This document shows, one piece after another, positions 1 to 8,359 of a stretch of DNA of 64,000 bases. The position numbers were made by a program, and so were the translations under genes. This stretch comes from Polyangia bacterium (lineage in GTDB: Bacteria > Myxococcota_A > Polyangia > Nannocystales > Nannocystaceae). The DNA is taken from NCBI GenBank assembly GCA_030424595.1, contig JAUHWG010000012.1, positions 186,001 to 250,000 on the forward strand, in the 5' to 3' direction. Position 1 is the first letter of the stretch. Each line of letters begins with the position of its first letter. The notes under the pieces are model-generated. The model had not been told where the DNA came from. It ran no database searches and saw nothing but the letters and a program-made list of their open reading frames with translations.

Positions 1-36
1 GCCACCTCAGGAGGTCACCGTCGCTGGAGGGCTCCG

Positions 37-774
37 CTACTTCGACTTCGCCGCGTTGATGTTGCAGGTGTCGAGGCAGATCTCGCCGTTCGAGTCGCAG
101 AGCAGACGACAGGTCTCGCGGTCGGTCTCGACGCCGGCCTGCTCGCCGCAGAGGCGCTCACACTTGCTCGTCTGCTGCATGCACGACAGGGCGCAGCCCT
201 GGGGCACGGCCCTGGAGTCGTCGGCGCTCGGGGTCGGGGTGGCGAACTCCAGGGTCGCCTGGAGAGACTCGGCGACCGCAGCACAGTTGAGCTTGCAGGT
301 CTCCCGATCCGTCTCCTTCATCTTCGGGTCGTAGCACTCGCTGGTGCACAGATCGAAGCGGTCGGCGATCTTGATCACCGGGGTGTCCGGATCGACGCCG
401 GCCGCCTCCGCGTTGGTCCGACAGGTCAGCTTGCAGGTCTCCTGATCGGTCTCCTTGACCTTCGGGTCGTCGAGACAGTCGAGGATGCACTCGCGATACT
501 CGCCGAGCGCCTTGTGGACCTTGTCGTTGTCGCGCGCAGGCGCAGCGGCTGCGACCTCGGCGTCGGGGGAGTCGGCACTGCCGGCCTTCCGCTCCTTCGC
601 CGCCCCCGCGGCCTTGCTCTTGTCCTTGCCCCCGTCATCGGCGCTCTTCGAGGCGCTCTGGACCGAGCCCGCGCCGCTCCCGGTGTCGAGCGAGTCGCAG
701 CCCCCGCCGAGCACGAGGAAGAAGCCAAAGACAGCGGCTGCCCGCCAGTATTCGCGCATTGTTGAAGTGCTCAT
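37..774 (-). CDS. Cysteine-rich lipoprotein with CX3C repeats (paralogue A)
   Basis: Predicted lipoprotein of 245 residues; the role is unknown. A hydrophobic signal segment ends in LGGGC, placing the lipid-carrying cysteine at about residue 26 (an internal ATG at 759 would also give a usable signal). A charged Lys/Ala/Asp-rich linker follows. The rest is built from eight C-x3-C pairs: CILDC, CKLTC, CTSEC, CKLNC, CALSC, CERLC, CRLLC and CLDTC. In the first two units, two pairs are separated by 12-13 residues containing ETDxETC. The last four pairs are spaced 6, 12 and 6 residues. This pattern resembles twin-CX3C helical hairpins held by two disulfides. The next gene upstream on the same strand (868-1485) has the same eight-pair order, so the two are tandem paralogues. 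A disulfide-rich envelope protein is inferred; no enzyme motif is visible. Confidence 0.85.
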   Translation of the reverse strand: MSTSTMREYWRAAAVFGFFLVLGGGCDSLDTGSGAGSVQSASKSADDGGKDKSKAAGAAKERKAGSADSPDAEVAAAAPARDNDKVHKALGEYRECILDCLDDPKVKETDQETCKLTCRTNAEAAGVDPDTPVIKIADRFDLCTSECYDPKMKETDRETCKLNCAAVAESLQATLEFATPTPSADDSRAVPQGCALSCMQQTSKCERLCGEQAGVETDRETCRLLCDSNGEICLDTCNINAAKSK

Positions 775-796
775 CGGTCACCTAGCATCGTCGAGA

Positions 797-816
797 ACGC
801 GCCGAAAGAGGCGCGT
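797..816. terminator. Hairpin between the two CX3C lipoprotein genes
   Basis: Perfect 7-bp arms (ACGCGCC at 797-803 and GGCGCGT at 810-816) around a 6-base loop. A short T-run follows on the + strand (817-821) but not on the minus strand, which both flanking genes use. It may weaken read-through from the 868-1485 gene into the 37-774 gene. Confidence 0.35.
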
Positions 817-867
817 ATTTTCAGCGTTCATCGGATCGTCAGCGCGGCCCCGCGGAGATCCTGTGGC

Positions 868-1485
868 TCAACCGCCGCAGCTGCCGAGGCAGACGGAGGC
901 CTGCTCGCCGCAGTTGAGGCGGCAGGTCGCCGAATCGTCGGCCTTGCCGGCACAGGCGCCGTCGCAGGTGACGAGCGACGAGAGACAGGGCTTGGCGCAG
1001 GCGCTGAGGGCGCTAGCGTCGCCCTTGGCGCCCGATCCGGTCATCACCTCGTGGGTCGCCGGCGCGGCGCTCACCTTGCTGACACAGGCCTCCTGGCAGC
1101 TCGCGAGCGCAGCCGCGTCGGCGGTGGAGTCCTTGGAACAGGGGCCTACGCAGGCGCGGAGCTCCCCCAGGATCGGCTTGGGCGTGACCTCGGACTCGAC
1201 CGCCCCGACCTTGCGCCGATCGATCGCGTCGTCGGCCTTGCAGGTGAGGCGACAGGTCGCCCGGTCATCGGCCGAGAGCTTGCTCTCGTTGCAGCTCGCC
1301 AGGCACTGATCGTAGGGGACGGCCTCGTCCTTCGCCTTCCCGTCCTTGGCGGGCGCCTCGCCGTCCTTGGTCGCCTCCGCGGGCTTCGGCGGGGCGTCGG
1401 GCGCCGGCGGAGCATCGCAGCCGAGCCCCCCGATCAGACCGCCCATCAGGACAGCGCAGAGCAGAGTGTGCAGACGATTGGGCAT
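868..1485 (-). CDS. Cysteine-rich lipoprotein with CX3C repeats (paralogue B)
   Basis: Predicted 205-residue lipoprotein. The start at MPNRLHT gives a compact signal peptide ending GGLGC (Cys23) and sits downstream of a purine-rich GGGGGAG stretch; a longer start at 1503 adds only six residues. A Pro/Ala/Lys/Asp linker follows, then eight C-x3-C pairs: CLASC, CRLTC, CVGPC, CQEAC, CAKPC, CDGAC, CRLNC and CLGSC. Spacings are 12 and 13 residues inside the first two units, then 6, 9 and 6 in the last four pairs. The order and spacing match the downstream gene (37-774), although the residues between the cysteines differ. The function is not known. The even cysteine number and envelope location suggest all cysteines are disulfide-bonded. 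Confidence 0.85.
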   Translation of the reverse strand: MPNRLHTLLCAVLMGGLIGGLGCDAPPAPDAPPKPAEATKDGEAPAKDGKAKDEAVPYDQCLASCNESKLSADDRATCRLTCKADDAIDRRKVGAVESEVTPKPILGELRACVGPCSKDSTADAAALASCQEACVSKVSAAPATHEVMTGSGAKGDASALSACAKPCLSSLVTCDGACAGKADDSATCRLNCGEQASVCLGSCGG

Positions 1486-1558
1486 GCGCCGATGCTCCCC
1501 CATCGACTCATCGTCCGCAAGCTAGGGCCCCAACGTCCGAGAGCGCAAAACCAGCGCC

Positions 1559-1786
1559 TCAGTCCTCTAGGCGCTCCCCCAGGACCGCCACCAACACCGC
1601 CCGGACCCCCTTGCCGTCGAGACCGCGGAGATGGTTCATCAGCGGCTCCGTGTGGGCCTGGAGGCCGATCGCGGCCAGAGGAATCGGCGCCAGCGGGTAC
1701 TCCAGCTCCTCGCGGTGGACATGACCCAAGAGCTTCTTGAGCACCTCGGTGGAGACCTGACGAAGACCGACGCTTGGACCTGCCAT
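1559..1786 (-). CDS. Small conserved-looking protein of unknown function
   Basis: 75-residue soluble protein; not recognised. It is mostly helical in character, with segments such as STEVLKKLLGHVHRE and PLMNHLRGLDGKG, no cysteine, and neither a signal peptide nor a membrane segment. Codon third positions are GC-rich as in neighbouring genes. A TANNNT hexamer lies exactly six bases before the ATG, a pattern shared by several secure genes in the window, which supports both the gene and its start. It is transcribed in the same direction as the CX3C lipoproteins, with 73 bases to the next gene. Confidence 0.6.
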   Translation of the reverse strand: MAGPSVGLRQVSTEVLKKLLGHVHREELEYPLAPIPLAAIGLQAHTEPLMNHLRGLDGKGVRAVLVAVLGERLED

Positions 1787-1792
1787 CGCCGA

Positions 1793-1798
1793 ACTCTA
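1793..1798 (-). promoter_or_regulatory. TANNNT -10-like hexamer, leaderless arrangement
   Basis: TAGAGT read on the minus strand, with six bases (TTCGGC or similar GC-rich sequence) before the ATG at 1786. If it is the -10 element, transcription would begin at the start codon itself. No convincing -35 is visible. Confidence 0.45.
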
Positions 1799-1928
1799 AC
1801 CGAAGCGCCGCCTCTCCGGCCGATGAAGCTCCATCCACCCCCGTGAGGGAAGAGCAGGCCACAGGCCGCCCTGCGCGCCCGCGGGAGGCCCCGCCCCGGC
1901 CATCATCACGGAGCGCGCGCCAGACCCC

Positions 1929-3497
1929 TCAGTGCAGCGGCTTGGCGGGGGCGAAGGCCCGGACCAGCGCCTCTAGATCGATCGTCAAGCGGGGCTCCGC
2001 GCCCTCCTGTAGACCTTCGATGGTGGGCCCCAGGTCTCGCATGTCGTGGACGTAGGCGGGCTTGCGCATGCCGACGAGCACGCAGGAGATCGGCGCGCCA
2101 AGGAGGGTGAGCACCGCCCGCTGGCTGAGCCCGAGGCCCAACGCCTCCGCCGGGAGCGACGGCGCGAGACGATCGCTGATCATGTCGGCGACCGCGCGAG
2201 CGCGGGAGCGAAAGCCGTCCTCAACACCGTCCAGGGCCGCGCCGAGGCTGACGCCGTACTCGTCCCAGAAGCTGCGAAAGCGGAGCAGCGCGTCCCCCTC
2301 CAGCGAGGCGAGGAGGATCCCGCCGAGCTGCCCCATGTGGGTCGCGATCACCCCGTTGCGGAGCTGCATCCAATGTCCCAGATCGCGGATCGTCGTCGCC
2401 CCGCTCGACAGCTCGCGACCCCAGCGGAAGAGGTCGACAAAGCGCGAGTCACCGCTGCTGGCGGCCAGCTCCTTGCCGAGACCCTCTCGCCACTGGTCCT
2501 CGAGCTCGCAGACCGCGCGCAGCAGCGCGTCCGAGTCCTGCGAGCGCGCCCCGTCGCGATGCTCGACGTCGGTCAAGCGGATCACCCGCGGCTCATCGCC
2601 GTAGATGAACGCGGTCAGGGGGCGGTTGGTCAGGACCCCGAGATCGACCGCCGCGGCGATGTCGAGGACGCTGCGGAGACCCTCACCGCTGACCTGGCGG
2701 GGCTGGAGCGCGCCGGTCTCGTAGAGGTTCAGCGGGGTCTGGATGACCGCGAAGTGGTGGTCCTCCGCGACCGCCCGAGCGGCGGCGATGAGCCCCTCCA
2801 GGGAGAGCTGGGTCGGCTCGTCGCTCGGCGCTGGGAAGGTGTTGCAGGAGACCCCGTAGGCGCCGATCGTCCCGCGCTTCACCTCCTCCTCGAAGAAGGC
2901 GAAGGCGGCGGCGATCCGGCGCAGCAGCTCCACCCGATCCTCGTCGGTGACCTCGCCCGTGCGGTTGCGACGATCGACCAGGTAGTACTCGGGGTTGTGC
3001 AGGAGGACGACGTCGATCGTCGCCAGGCCGAGGCGCGCGCGGCTCTCCTCGAGCTCGCTGGCGAGGAAGCTCGGGTGCAGACAGTGCCAACAGGTCGGCT
3101 GGTACTCGACGACCTCCGGCGGACGCGGAGCCCTGCCGCCGAGCACCGCCTCGAGCGCGGCCCCCTGCAGGTAGCCCGCCTTGGTGACGACGACGATCTC
3201 GTCGCGCCGGATCACCTCCTGCGCGACGAGGGTCGTCAGCACCTCGCCGATCAGCCGCTCGCTGCCGCCCTCGGTGTAGTTGGCGCTGGTGTCGACGAGG
3301 TTGACCCCGGCCCGCATCGCCTCCTCCAAGGCCTGGCGATGGAGCGGTGACTCCGGGTGGATCCGGTAGCCGCCAAAGCCCACCGGGGTCACCATCAGCT
3401 CCGTCCGACCGAGGCGACGAGCCACGGCGCCGAAGCGGCGGACCGCCCGTGAGGTGCCGTCAAGGGTCGCACGACCGCTCATGTAGGGGCTCGCCAT
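1929..3497 (-). CDS. Aldo/keto reductase family oxidoreductase
   Basis: 522-residue cytoplasmic protein with an aldo/keto reductase barrel in its first part. Family members reduce carbonyls with NADPH. Visible motifs are the N-terminal RRLGRTELMVTPVGFGGYR strand, the catalytic Asp69 and Tyr74 in LVDTSANYTEGGSE, Lys106 in VVVTKAG and His167 in VVLLHNPEYYL. The protein is much longer than the usual 300-350 residues: there is an insertion around residues 110-160 containing a C-x2-C pair (CWHC), and roughly 180 additional C-terminal residues. The start is set at MASPYM; the reading frame extends further upstream but would then overlap the neighbouring gene ending at 3614. The substrate cannot be told from sequence. 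Confidence 0.85.
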   Translation of the reverse strand: MASPYMSGRATLDGTSRAVRRFGAVARRLGRTELMVTPVGFGGYRIHPESPLHRQALEEAMRAGVNLVDTSANYTEGGSERLIGEVLTTLVAQEVIRRDEIVVVTKAGYLQGAALEAVLGGRAPRPPEVVEYQPTCWHCLHPSFLASELEESRARLGLATIDVVLLHNPEYYLVDRRNRTGEVTDEDRVELLRRIAAAFAFFEEEVKRGTIGAYGVSCNTFPAPSDEPTQLSLEGLIAAARAVAEDHHFAVIQTPLNLYETGALQPRQVSGEGLRSVLDIAAAVDLGVLTNRPLTAFIYGDEPRVIRLTDVEHRDGARSQDSDALLRAVCELEDQWREGLGKELAASSGDSRFVDLFRWGRELSSGATTIRDLGHWMQLRNGVIATHMGQLGGILLASLEGDALLRFRSFWDEYGVSLGAALDGVEDGFRSRARAVADMISDRLAPSLPAEALGLGLSQRAVLTLLGAPISCVLVGMRKPAYVHDMRDLGPTIEGLQEGAEPRLTIDLEALVRAFAPAKPLH

Positions 3498-3613
3498 CGG
3501 CGCAACCTGCCACGCAGCGCGTCGCGCCGCAAGACGTGCGGCGGCGACAGGCACCGGCGGCCGAGAGCCGACGACGCAGGCCTGCCTGATCGTAGAAGTC
3601 CGCAGGAGGTCTT

Positions 3614-5173
3614 CTATCGCCGGCTTCGGCGGCTCTCCGCCGTCGCCCCAGGAGCCGCCGCCTTGTCGGCCTCCCGCGAGTCGAGGCCGAGCACGTCGCA
3701 CTCCTCGGCCGCGTCGCCCCGCCCCATGAGCGGCGGGAGGTCACCGCAGATCAGCTCTTCCTCGTAGAAGTAGCCGAGGAAGGAGACCTTGCCCGCGAGC
3801 ACCGCGAGCACCGCGAGGGGGAGCTCACCGCTCGGATGACGACAGCGCGCGGCGGCGAAGACCCACTCGCGCAGGCCCCGGGCTTGGGCCCTGATCTCAC
3901 GGTTGAGGCTGACCTCGTCGAAGCGCGCGAGCTGGGTGACACGACCGATCCCGACGACGTCGAAGGAGCCGCCCTCAAAGCCCCACCTCGCCCCTCTGGG
4001 GCTGTGATCCGGCGAGCCCAGGAGACCGCCGAGCGCGGCCAGGCGGCGCCGGGTCTCGTCGATGACCGCGCCGCTGAAGCGCCTTCGCCGGGGGACACAG
4101 ATGTCCTCCAGGGCAGCGTGTACCTCGGAGATCAGGCCGAGCCTGTCGGCGAGCACCGACCACTCAAGGCTGACGTTGCGCGCAGCGTCGCGGCTCGCGT
4201 TGGCGGCGAGCTCGCGGACATCGGCCGCGTAGTCGCGGCCGATGAGCTCCGGGCACCGCTCGGTGAGGCCGACGTCCGGCTCCGGCAGGCCGATCCTCGC
4301 GCCGCCGACGAGGAAGATCCGCGGCGCCCCCGGGCAGGACTCCTTCGACTCATCACAGCCGCGGTAGCTGTCGACGTAGCGCAGGTATCCCCGGCCGCAG
4401 AGATAGGTCTCGAGCTCCCGCGCATCGCTGAAGCTCGACCGCGGGCGGAGCTCCTCATAGGGCTCGAGCTCCGCCCTCAACGCCGGCAGAGAGCGCCGAA
4501 GCCCGGCGTTGAACGAGCGCCAGAGGATCGCGTCGACCCGATCGAGGAAGGGCTCCAGGAGCGCGAGCGAGTCCTCTTGACCGGCCGCGAGGCCCTCGAG
4601 CACGGGCGCGCAAGAACCGACGGCGAAGGCCTCCAGCGCGCTCCACTCGCGCCGGTCGAGCGCAGCGTCGCCGATCACGAGCGTCGACTCGTCATGGGGT
4701 CCTGACCACCCAGGCGCGACCTGGAGGCCGCCGACGTTGTAGCGCGGACGACCGCCCGGGATCGGGTCGAGCCGCTTGAGGGGCGGCGCCGCGCCCGCGA
4801 GCAGCTCATCGAGACCTGCGTCGACCTCCGGCAGGGTGAAGCTCACCTCGCTGACCTCGGCGAGCGCGTCGCGGAGGCGCTCCCCCGAGACACCGCGGGC
4901 AAACCCAGGATCGAGCGCGAGCCGCCAGGTCTCGGAGATCGCCAGGACCTGCGCGAGGGCCTCCGGATCGCCCGCAGTGAGCATCGGCGGCGACCATGCG
5001 CCCTCCAGGACCGGCATCACGAGCCCCCCTTCGGGGGACGGAGGCGGGGGCGGGAGCGGACCTAGCGCGCTTGCAGCAGCCCGCGAAGCGCCCCCCGGAT
5101 CGTTGGTCGGCTGACCGCATGTGACCGCCGCGAAGGCTGCGAGCCCCGCGCACCAGGCACGGAGAGACCCCAT
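3614..5173 (-). CDS. Predicted lipoprotein of unknown function
   Basis: 519 residues beginning MGSLRAWCAGLAAFAAVTC, a short signal peptide with the lipobox cysteine at residue 19. A Pro/Ala-rich linker follows, then a long globular region with scattered cysteines, including C-x3-YR and CDESKESCPG near the middle. I recognise no family. The open frame continues upstream past 5173, but the start chosen gives a clean signal peptide. The gene is divergent from the CFI-box gene starting at 5322, leaving a 148-base shared promoter region. The downstream aldo/keto reductase lies 116 bases away on the same strand. Confidence 0.75.
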   Translation of the reverse strand: MGSLRAWCAGLAAFAAVTCGQPTNDPGGASRAAASALGPLPPPPPSPEGGLVMPVLEGAWSPPMLTAGDPEALAQVLAISETWRLALDPGFARGVSGERLRDALAEVSEVSFTLPEVDAGLDELLAGAAPPLKRLDPIPGGRPRYNVGGLQVAPGWSGPHDESTLVIGDAALDRREWSALEAFAVGSCAPVLEGLAAGQEDSLALLEPFLDRVDAILWRSFNAGLRRSLPALRAELEPYEELRPRSSFSDARELETYLCGRGYLRYVDSYRGCDESKESCPGAPRIFLVGGARIGLPEPDVGLTERCPELIGRDYAADVRELAANASRDAARNVSLEWSVLADRLGLISEVHAALEDICVPRRRRFSGAVIDETRRRLAALGGLLGSPDHSPRGARWGFEGGSFDVVGIGRVTQLARFDEVSLNREIRAQARGLREWVFAAARCRHPSGELPLAVLAVLAGKVSFLGYFYEEELICGDLPPLMGRGDAAEECDVLGLDSREADKAAAPGATAESRRSRR

Positions 5174-5307
5174 CGGCCGCGGGAGAACCACCTCACCAGG
5201 GTCGCCGGAGGGCCCTATCGTCGACCGATCTCGTCCTCGCAGTTCCATCTGCCCCTGCGTACCTCCTGGCGTCCCTCGCCCGGCCCGACCGCCGCGGGTC
5301 GCAAGTG

Positions 5308-5313
5308 TATACT
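5308..5313 (+). promoter_or_regulatory. TANNNT -10-like hexamer before GTG start
   Basis: TATACT preceded by TG (extended -10 form), eight bases before the GTG at 5322. Transcription would begin about two bases ahead of the start codon, leaving no room for a ribosome binding site. Confidence 0.45.
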
Positions 5314-5321
5314 GCGACGCT

Positions 5322-7121
5322 GTGTTGGCCTCTCTTAAGTCGAATCTCTGCGGGCCCGCCGGCGCGGTGGCGAGCCTGCTCACCGTGGCGATGTTCCTCG
5401 CCCCGGGCACCGTCCGCGCGCTCGACGAGGCGCTCGTCGAGTTCCACTTCAAACCGGTCCCAAACCTCCAGATCGCGATCTGGCTCGAGGACGCCGACGG
5501 CTCCTTCGTCGACCACGTGTACATCACGCAGGCGACCGGCAAGCTCGGGATCGGCAACCGCCCTGGGCGTTGGGACTTCGTCTCCTCCTGGCGCGCGCCC
5601 TACGGTCCGCGGATCTCGGTGCTGCCGATCTGGGCCCATCGCCAGCCGACCCAGTACCCCAAGGTCGTCTTCTACGACGACGACCCCGCCGACCAAGAGT
5701 CCCTGGGCTGGCACGAGAATTCCTCGTCGCCCGAGAGCTACTTCTGCCGCCCGCTGACGGCGAGCGAGCACGAGACGATCTCGGTCGACTCCATGACCTG
5801 TCCCTCGCCACAGGTCTTCCAATCGGACAAGGGCTACTTCCTCCCCGGCGAGACCTCGCCCTATCCGCCGCGCAACGATCTTATCGAGTTCGAGGCGATC
5901 CACGACTCGCCGGACACGCAGAACTTCTCCAGCGTCAACAAGCTCGACGCCTACACCGCGGCGACGCCGGCCGGCGACGCCCCCGAGTTCACGACGATCC
6001 ACGTCCCCGCGGATATCGCCGAGAAGGGCCCGCTGACCGCCTACATCGAGGTCAACCTCGAGCACGACGAGAACGCCAACTACGACTTCGACCGCAAGAA
6101 GGACCACTACGTCGACAGCCGCCTGCCGGGCTACGGGATCGAGTATCTCGGCCAGCCCTCGGTCGTCTACAGGGTCACGTTCGACGCCTCCAAGCCGGGC
6201 TTCAACGGCACCAGCAGCTTCGCCGGCTACAGCGACTGGAACGGCGCCAGCGGTGAGCTCCACCCGCCGGACAACACGATCAGCAGCGCCCAGGGCAGCG
6301 GCACCGACCGCCTCAAGGAGTACACGCTCAACGGCGAGACCTTCCGCTTCGGCGTCTACAGCCACGGCGTCCCCGGCGGCTCGGGCTCGGGCACTGACTC
6401 CGACGGCACCGACTCCGACGGCACCGACTCCGACGGCACCGACGGCACCGACGGCACGGACTCCGACGGCACGGACTCGGGCGACACCGGCTGGAGCACC
6501 TGCACCAAGCGCGAGCTGCCGCCGATCACCGACTTCAACATCGAGGGCGAGTCCTTCGACCGGGTCAAGGCGCACTTCACCATCCCCGAGGATGCGGTCG
6601 ACTCCAGCGGCAACGGCATGGACCTCTCGCGGATCCGGATCTTCCACATCAACGGCGATCTTCCGGTCGACGAGGAGAACCTCGGCGCCGCCTTTGAGAC
6701 CGCCGTCAACGCCGACATCGCCATCCCCGGCGAGCGGACGACCGTCGAGATCGACCAGCTCTGGGGCAACTACACCTACCACTTCGGGATCCTCTACGAG
6801 GACCGCTGCGCCAACCGGTCGGTCCTCAGCGCCTCCAACATCACGACCGAGGCCCAGGAGTTCCAGCAGGTGGAGGGCTTTTGCTTCCTCGCCACCGCCG
6901 CCTACGGAGCCCCCTGGATCGCGGAGGTCGGGGCGTTGCGATACTTCCGCGACGCCTTCCTCAAGGTCTCGCCGACCGGCCGCGATCTCGTCCGCTTCTA
7001 CTACACGTACAGCCCGCCCCTGGCGGACGTGATCCAGCGCGAGCCGGTGATGCGCGGCATGGTCCGGGCGATGGTCCAACCGATCGCCGACGTCGCCCGC
7101 CTGAGCGCGACGCCGGGCTGA
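5322..7121 (+). CDS. Secreted CFI-box C-terminal domain protein with Ser-Asp-Gly-Thr linker
   Basis: 599-residue exported protein. The GTG at 5322 starts a signal peptide (VASLLTVAMFLAPGTVRA). Residues of about 30-350 form an Asp/Tyr-rich globular region rich in acidic and aromatic residues. Residues 352-392 are an acidic low-complexity linker of repeated SDGTD units, encoded by near-identical DNA repeats. A beta-sandwich-like segment follows, and the last 79 residues (from about 521) begin CFLATAAYG and contain YTYSPPLADVI, the signature of the CFI-box C-terminal domain found in secreted myxobacterial proteins. That domain is thought to be a C-terminal sorting or processing signal, but its mechanism is not established to my knowledge. 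The catalytic role, if any, is unknown. It is followed by a minisatellite array and a two-gene envelope unit. Confidence 0.85.
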   Translation: MLASLKSNLCGPAGAVASLLTVAMFLAPGTVRALDEALVEFHFKPVPNLQIAIWLEDADGSFVDHVYITQATGKLGIGNRPGRWDFVSSWRAPYGPRISVLPIWAHRQPTQYPKVVFYDDDPADQESLGWHENSSSPESYFCRPLTASEHETISVDSMTCPSPQVFQSDKGYFLPGETSPYPPRNDLIEFEAIHDSPDTQNFSSVNKLDAYTAATPAGDAPEFTTIHVPADIAEKGPLTAYIEVNLEHDENANYDFDRKKDHYVDSRLPGYGIEYLGQPSVVYRVTFDASKPGFNGTSSFAGYSDWNGASGELHPPDNTISSAQGSGTDRLKEYTLNGETFRFGVYSHGVPGGSGSGTDSDGTDSDGTDSDGTDGTDGTDSDGTDSGDTGWSTCTKRELPPITDFNIEGESFDRVKAHFTIPEDAVDSSGNGMDLSRIRIFHINGDLPVDEENLGAAFETAVNADIAIPGERTTVEIDQLWGNYTYHFGILYEDRCANRSVLSASNITTEAQEFQQVEGFCFLATAAYGAPWIAEVGALRYFRDAFLKVSPTGRDLVRFYYTYSPPLADVIQREPVMRGMVRAMVQPIADVARLSATPG

Positions 7122-7126
7122 TCCGC

Positions 7127-7231
7127 AGGTCCGTCGCAGACCCGTCGCATACCCGTCGTAGACCATCGCAGACCCGTCGCAGACCCGTCGCAGACCCGTC
7201 GCAGACCCGTCGCAGACCCATCGTAGACCCG
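7127..7231. repeat. 11-bp minisatellite array
   Basis: About nine tandem copies of an 11-bp unit (GTCGCAGACCC) with one or two substituted or shortened copies. It begins six bases after the stop codon of the CFI-box gene and ends just before the next gene's start. Confidence 0.85.
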
Positions 7232-7240
7232 CAGGAGTCT

Positions 7241-7882
7241 GTGCCCCTCGTCCACCAGCTCCTCAGCCTCGCGCTGATGGCCGCGCCAAGCGGGCCTGTC
7301 GCCCCGCAGGCGCGGACGATCGACGACAGGGCCGCCGTCGTCGAGGTCGGGCGAGACCTGACGCCCGAGGGATCGCGAGAGCTCGCCCCCCGCCGGACCG
7401 ACGCGGGCGAGACGGCCGTCGCCCAGGCTGACAGCTCGGGCACGACGAGCTCCGCTCAGACCACGCCCGCGACCGAAGCGTCGGCGAGCCCTGCGGTCCC
7501 CAGCCCCAGATCGGGCGTCCAAGGCCCCGCGGAGGAGCCCCCCTTCGACACCGATCCGGTCTATCTCGGCTGCGGTCAGCGGGTCCCCGCCTGCGAGAAC
7601 TTGAACACCGTCGGCGTCATCACGGGCGGGACAGGCGTCGCTCTGATCGCCGCCAGCACCGCGCTGCTCCTGACCCCCGACCAGGTCATCGCCGAGGAGC
7701 CGGCCTATGTCCGCGACTACGCCCGCCCCGGCACGACCCTCCTCGCGCTCGGGATCGGCCTCGCCACCACCGGGCTCTTGATGGTCCTGACCGCCGCCCG
7801 TGCGAGCCACTCCCGACGGCGAGGCCCGGGCAAGCGCCTCGCGAGCCCGGCGAGATCGATCGCGGCGAGGGGAGCTCGATGA
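7241..7882 (+). CDS. Predicted two-pass membrane protein
   Basis: 213 residues from a GTG start at 7241, preceded closely by AGGAG; an ATG at 7277 is the alternative. The N-terminus (VHQLLSLALMAAPSGPVAPQA) looks like a signal peptide. A long Ala/Thr/Ser/Pro-rich region of low complexity follows, then two hydrophobic helices at about residues 121-146 and 163-186, and a basic tail. I recognise no family. The stop codon overlaps the start of the small lipoprotein gene by four bases (ATGA), so the two are translationally coupled. Confidence 0.6.
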   Translation: MPLVHQLLSLALMAAPSGPVAPQARTIDDRAAVVEVGRDLTPEGSRELAPRRTDAGETAVAQADSSGTTSSAQTTPATEASASPAVPSPRSGVQGPAEEPPFDTDPVYLGCGQRVPACENLNTVGVITGGTGVALIAASTALLLTPDQVIAEEPAYVRDYARPGTTLLALGIGLATTGLLMVLTAARASHSRRRGPGKRLASPARSIAARGAR

Positions 7883-8178
7883 TCTGCAGGCTCCATCGTC
7901 GCCTCGAGATGACGCTCATCCTCGCGACGCTGCTCGGCGCAGGATGTCGCGCCGAGAACCTCGACCACTGCCTCCACAGGGCCGAGGACGCCGACGCCTG
8001 GTGCTCGGTCAACCACAGCGGGACCCCCTATTGCTCGCCCTGCGAGGCGACGAACAACGGCTGCGTCGCCGCGGCGCCGAGCCCCGACGCCTGTGCGCTC
8101 CTCAGCCCAGCGCCGGAGACGACCTCCGCAAGCGAGTCTTCGACCTCGACCACCGGCGCAACATCGACCACCGGCTAG
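7879..8178 (+). CDS. Small cysteine-containing lipoprotein
   Basis: 99 residues; signal peptide with lipobox LLGAGC (Cys23; an internal Met11 gives a shorter signal). The mature part has eight or so cysteines in a compact segment (residues 31-70, including CLH, WCSV, YCSPC and NGCV), then a Ser/Thr/Gly tail ending TGATSTTG, typical of the lipoprotein linkers in this window but here at the C-terminus. Unknown function; a small disulfide-rich envelope protein is inferred. It is coupled to the upstream membrane-protein gene. An inverted-repeat element begins 14 bases past its stop. Confidence 0.7.
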   Translation: MICRLHRRLEMTLILATLLGAGCRAENLDHCLHRAEDADAWCSVNHSGTPYCSPCEATNNGCVAAAPSPDACALLSPAPETTSASESSTSTTGATSTTG

Positions 8179-8191
8179 GCAGCCCGCGCGC

Positions 8192-8357
8192 CTAGCAGCC
8201 CGTGGCAAAAGTCCCGTGTGCTGTCGCGCCGCGATCGTTGGCCCTCTTGGCTTCGACGAAACGCCGCTGTACTGGGCTGTACTGCAAGTTTCGGCGGGGC
8301 CGAGAGGGGCGACGAGGGCAAGCGAGAGCGCGCGGGACTTTTGCCACGGGCTGCTAG
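8192..8357 (+). repeat. Inverted-repeat element, copy 1 (perfect 25-bp ends)
   Basis: 166 bp bounded by perfect 25-bp inverted repeats (8192-8216 and 8333-8357), starting CTAGCAGCCCGTGGC. The internal core (about 8254-8297) carries GACGAAACGCCGCTG and GTTTCGGCGG. The 29 bases at 8311-8339 are identical to 33911-33939 in copy 4. No protein is encoded. Confidence 0.9.
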
Positions 8358-8359
8358 GG

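Noticed and set aside
3498..3701. N-terminal extension of the aldo/keto reductase frame
   Set aside because: It would overlap the neighbouring lipoprotein gene by 88 bases and has no protein-like features; the start at 3497 sits just before the barrel.
7127..7231. CRISPR-like repeat array
   Set aside because: Units are contiguous 11-bp copies without spacers; no cas gene nearby. The same holds for the other tandem arrays.
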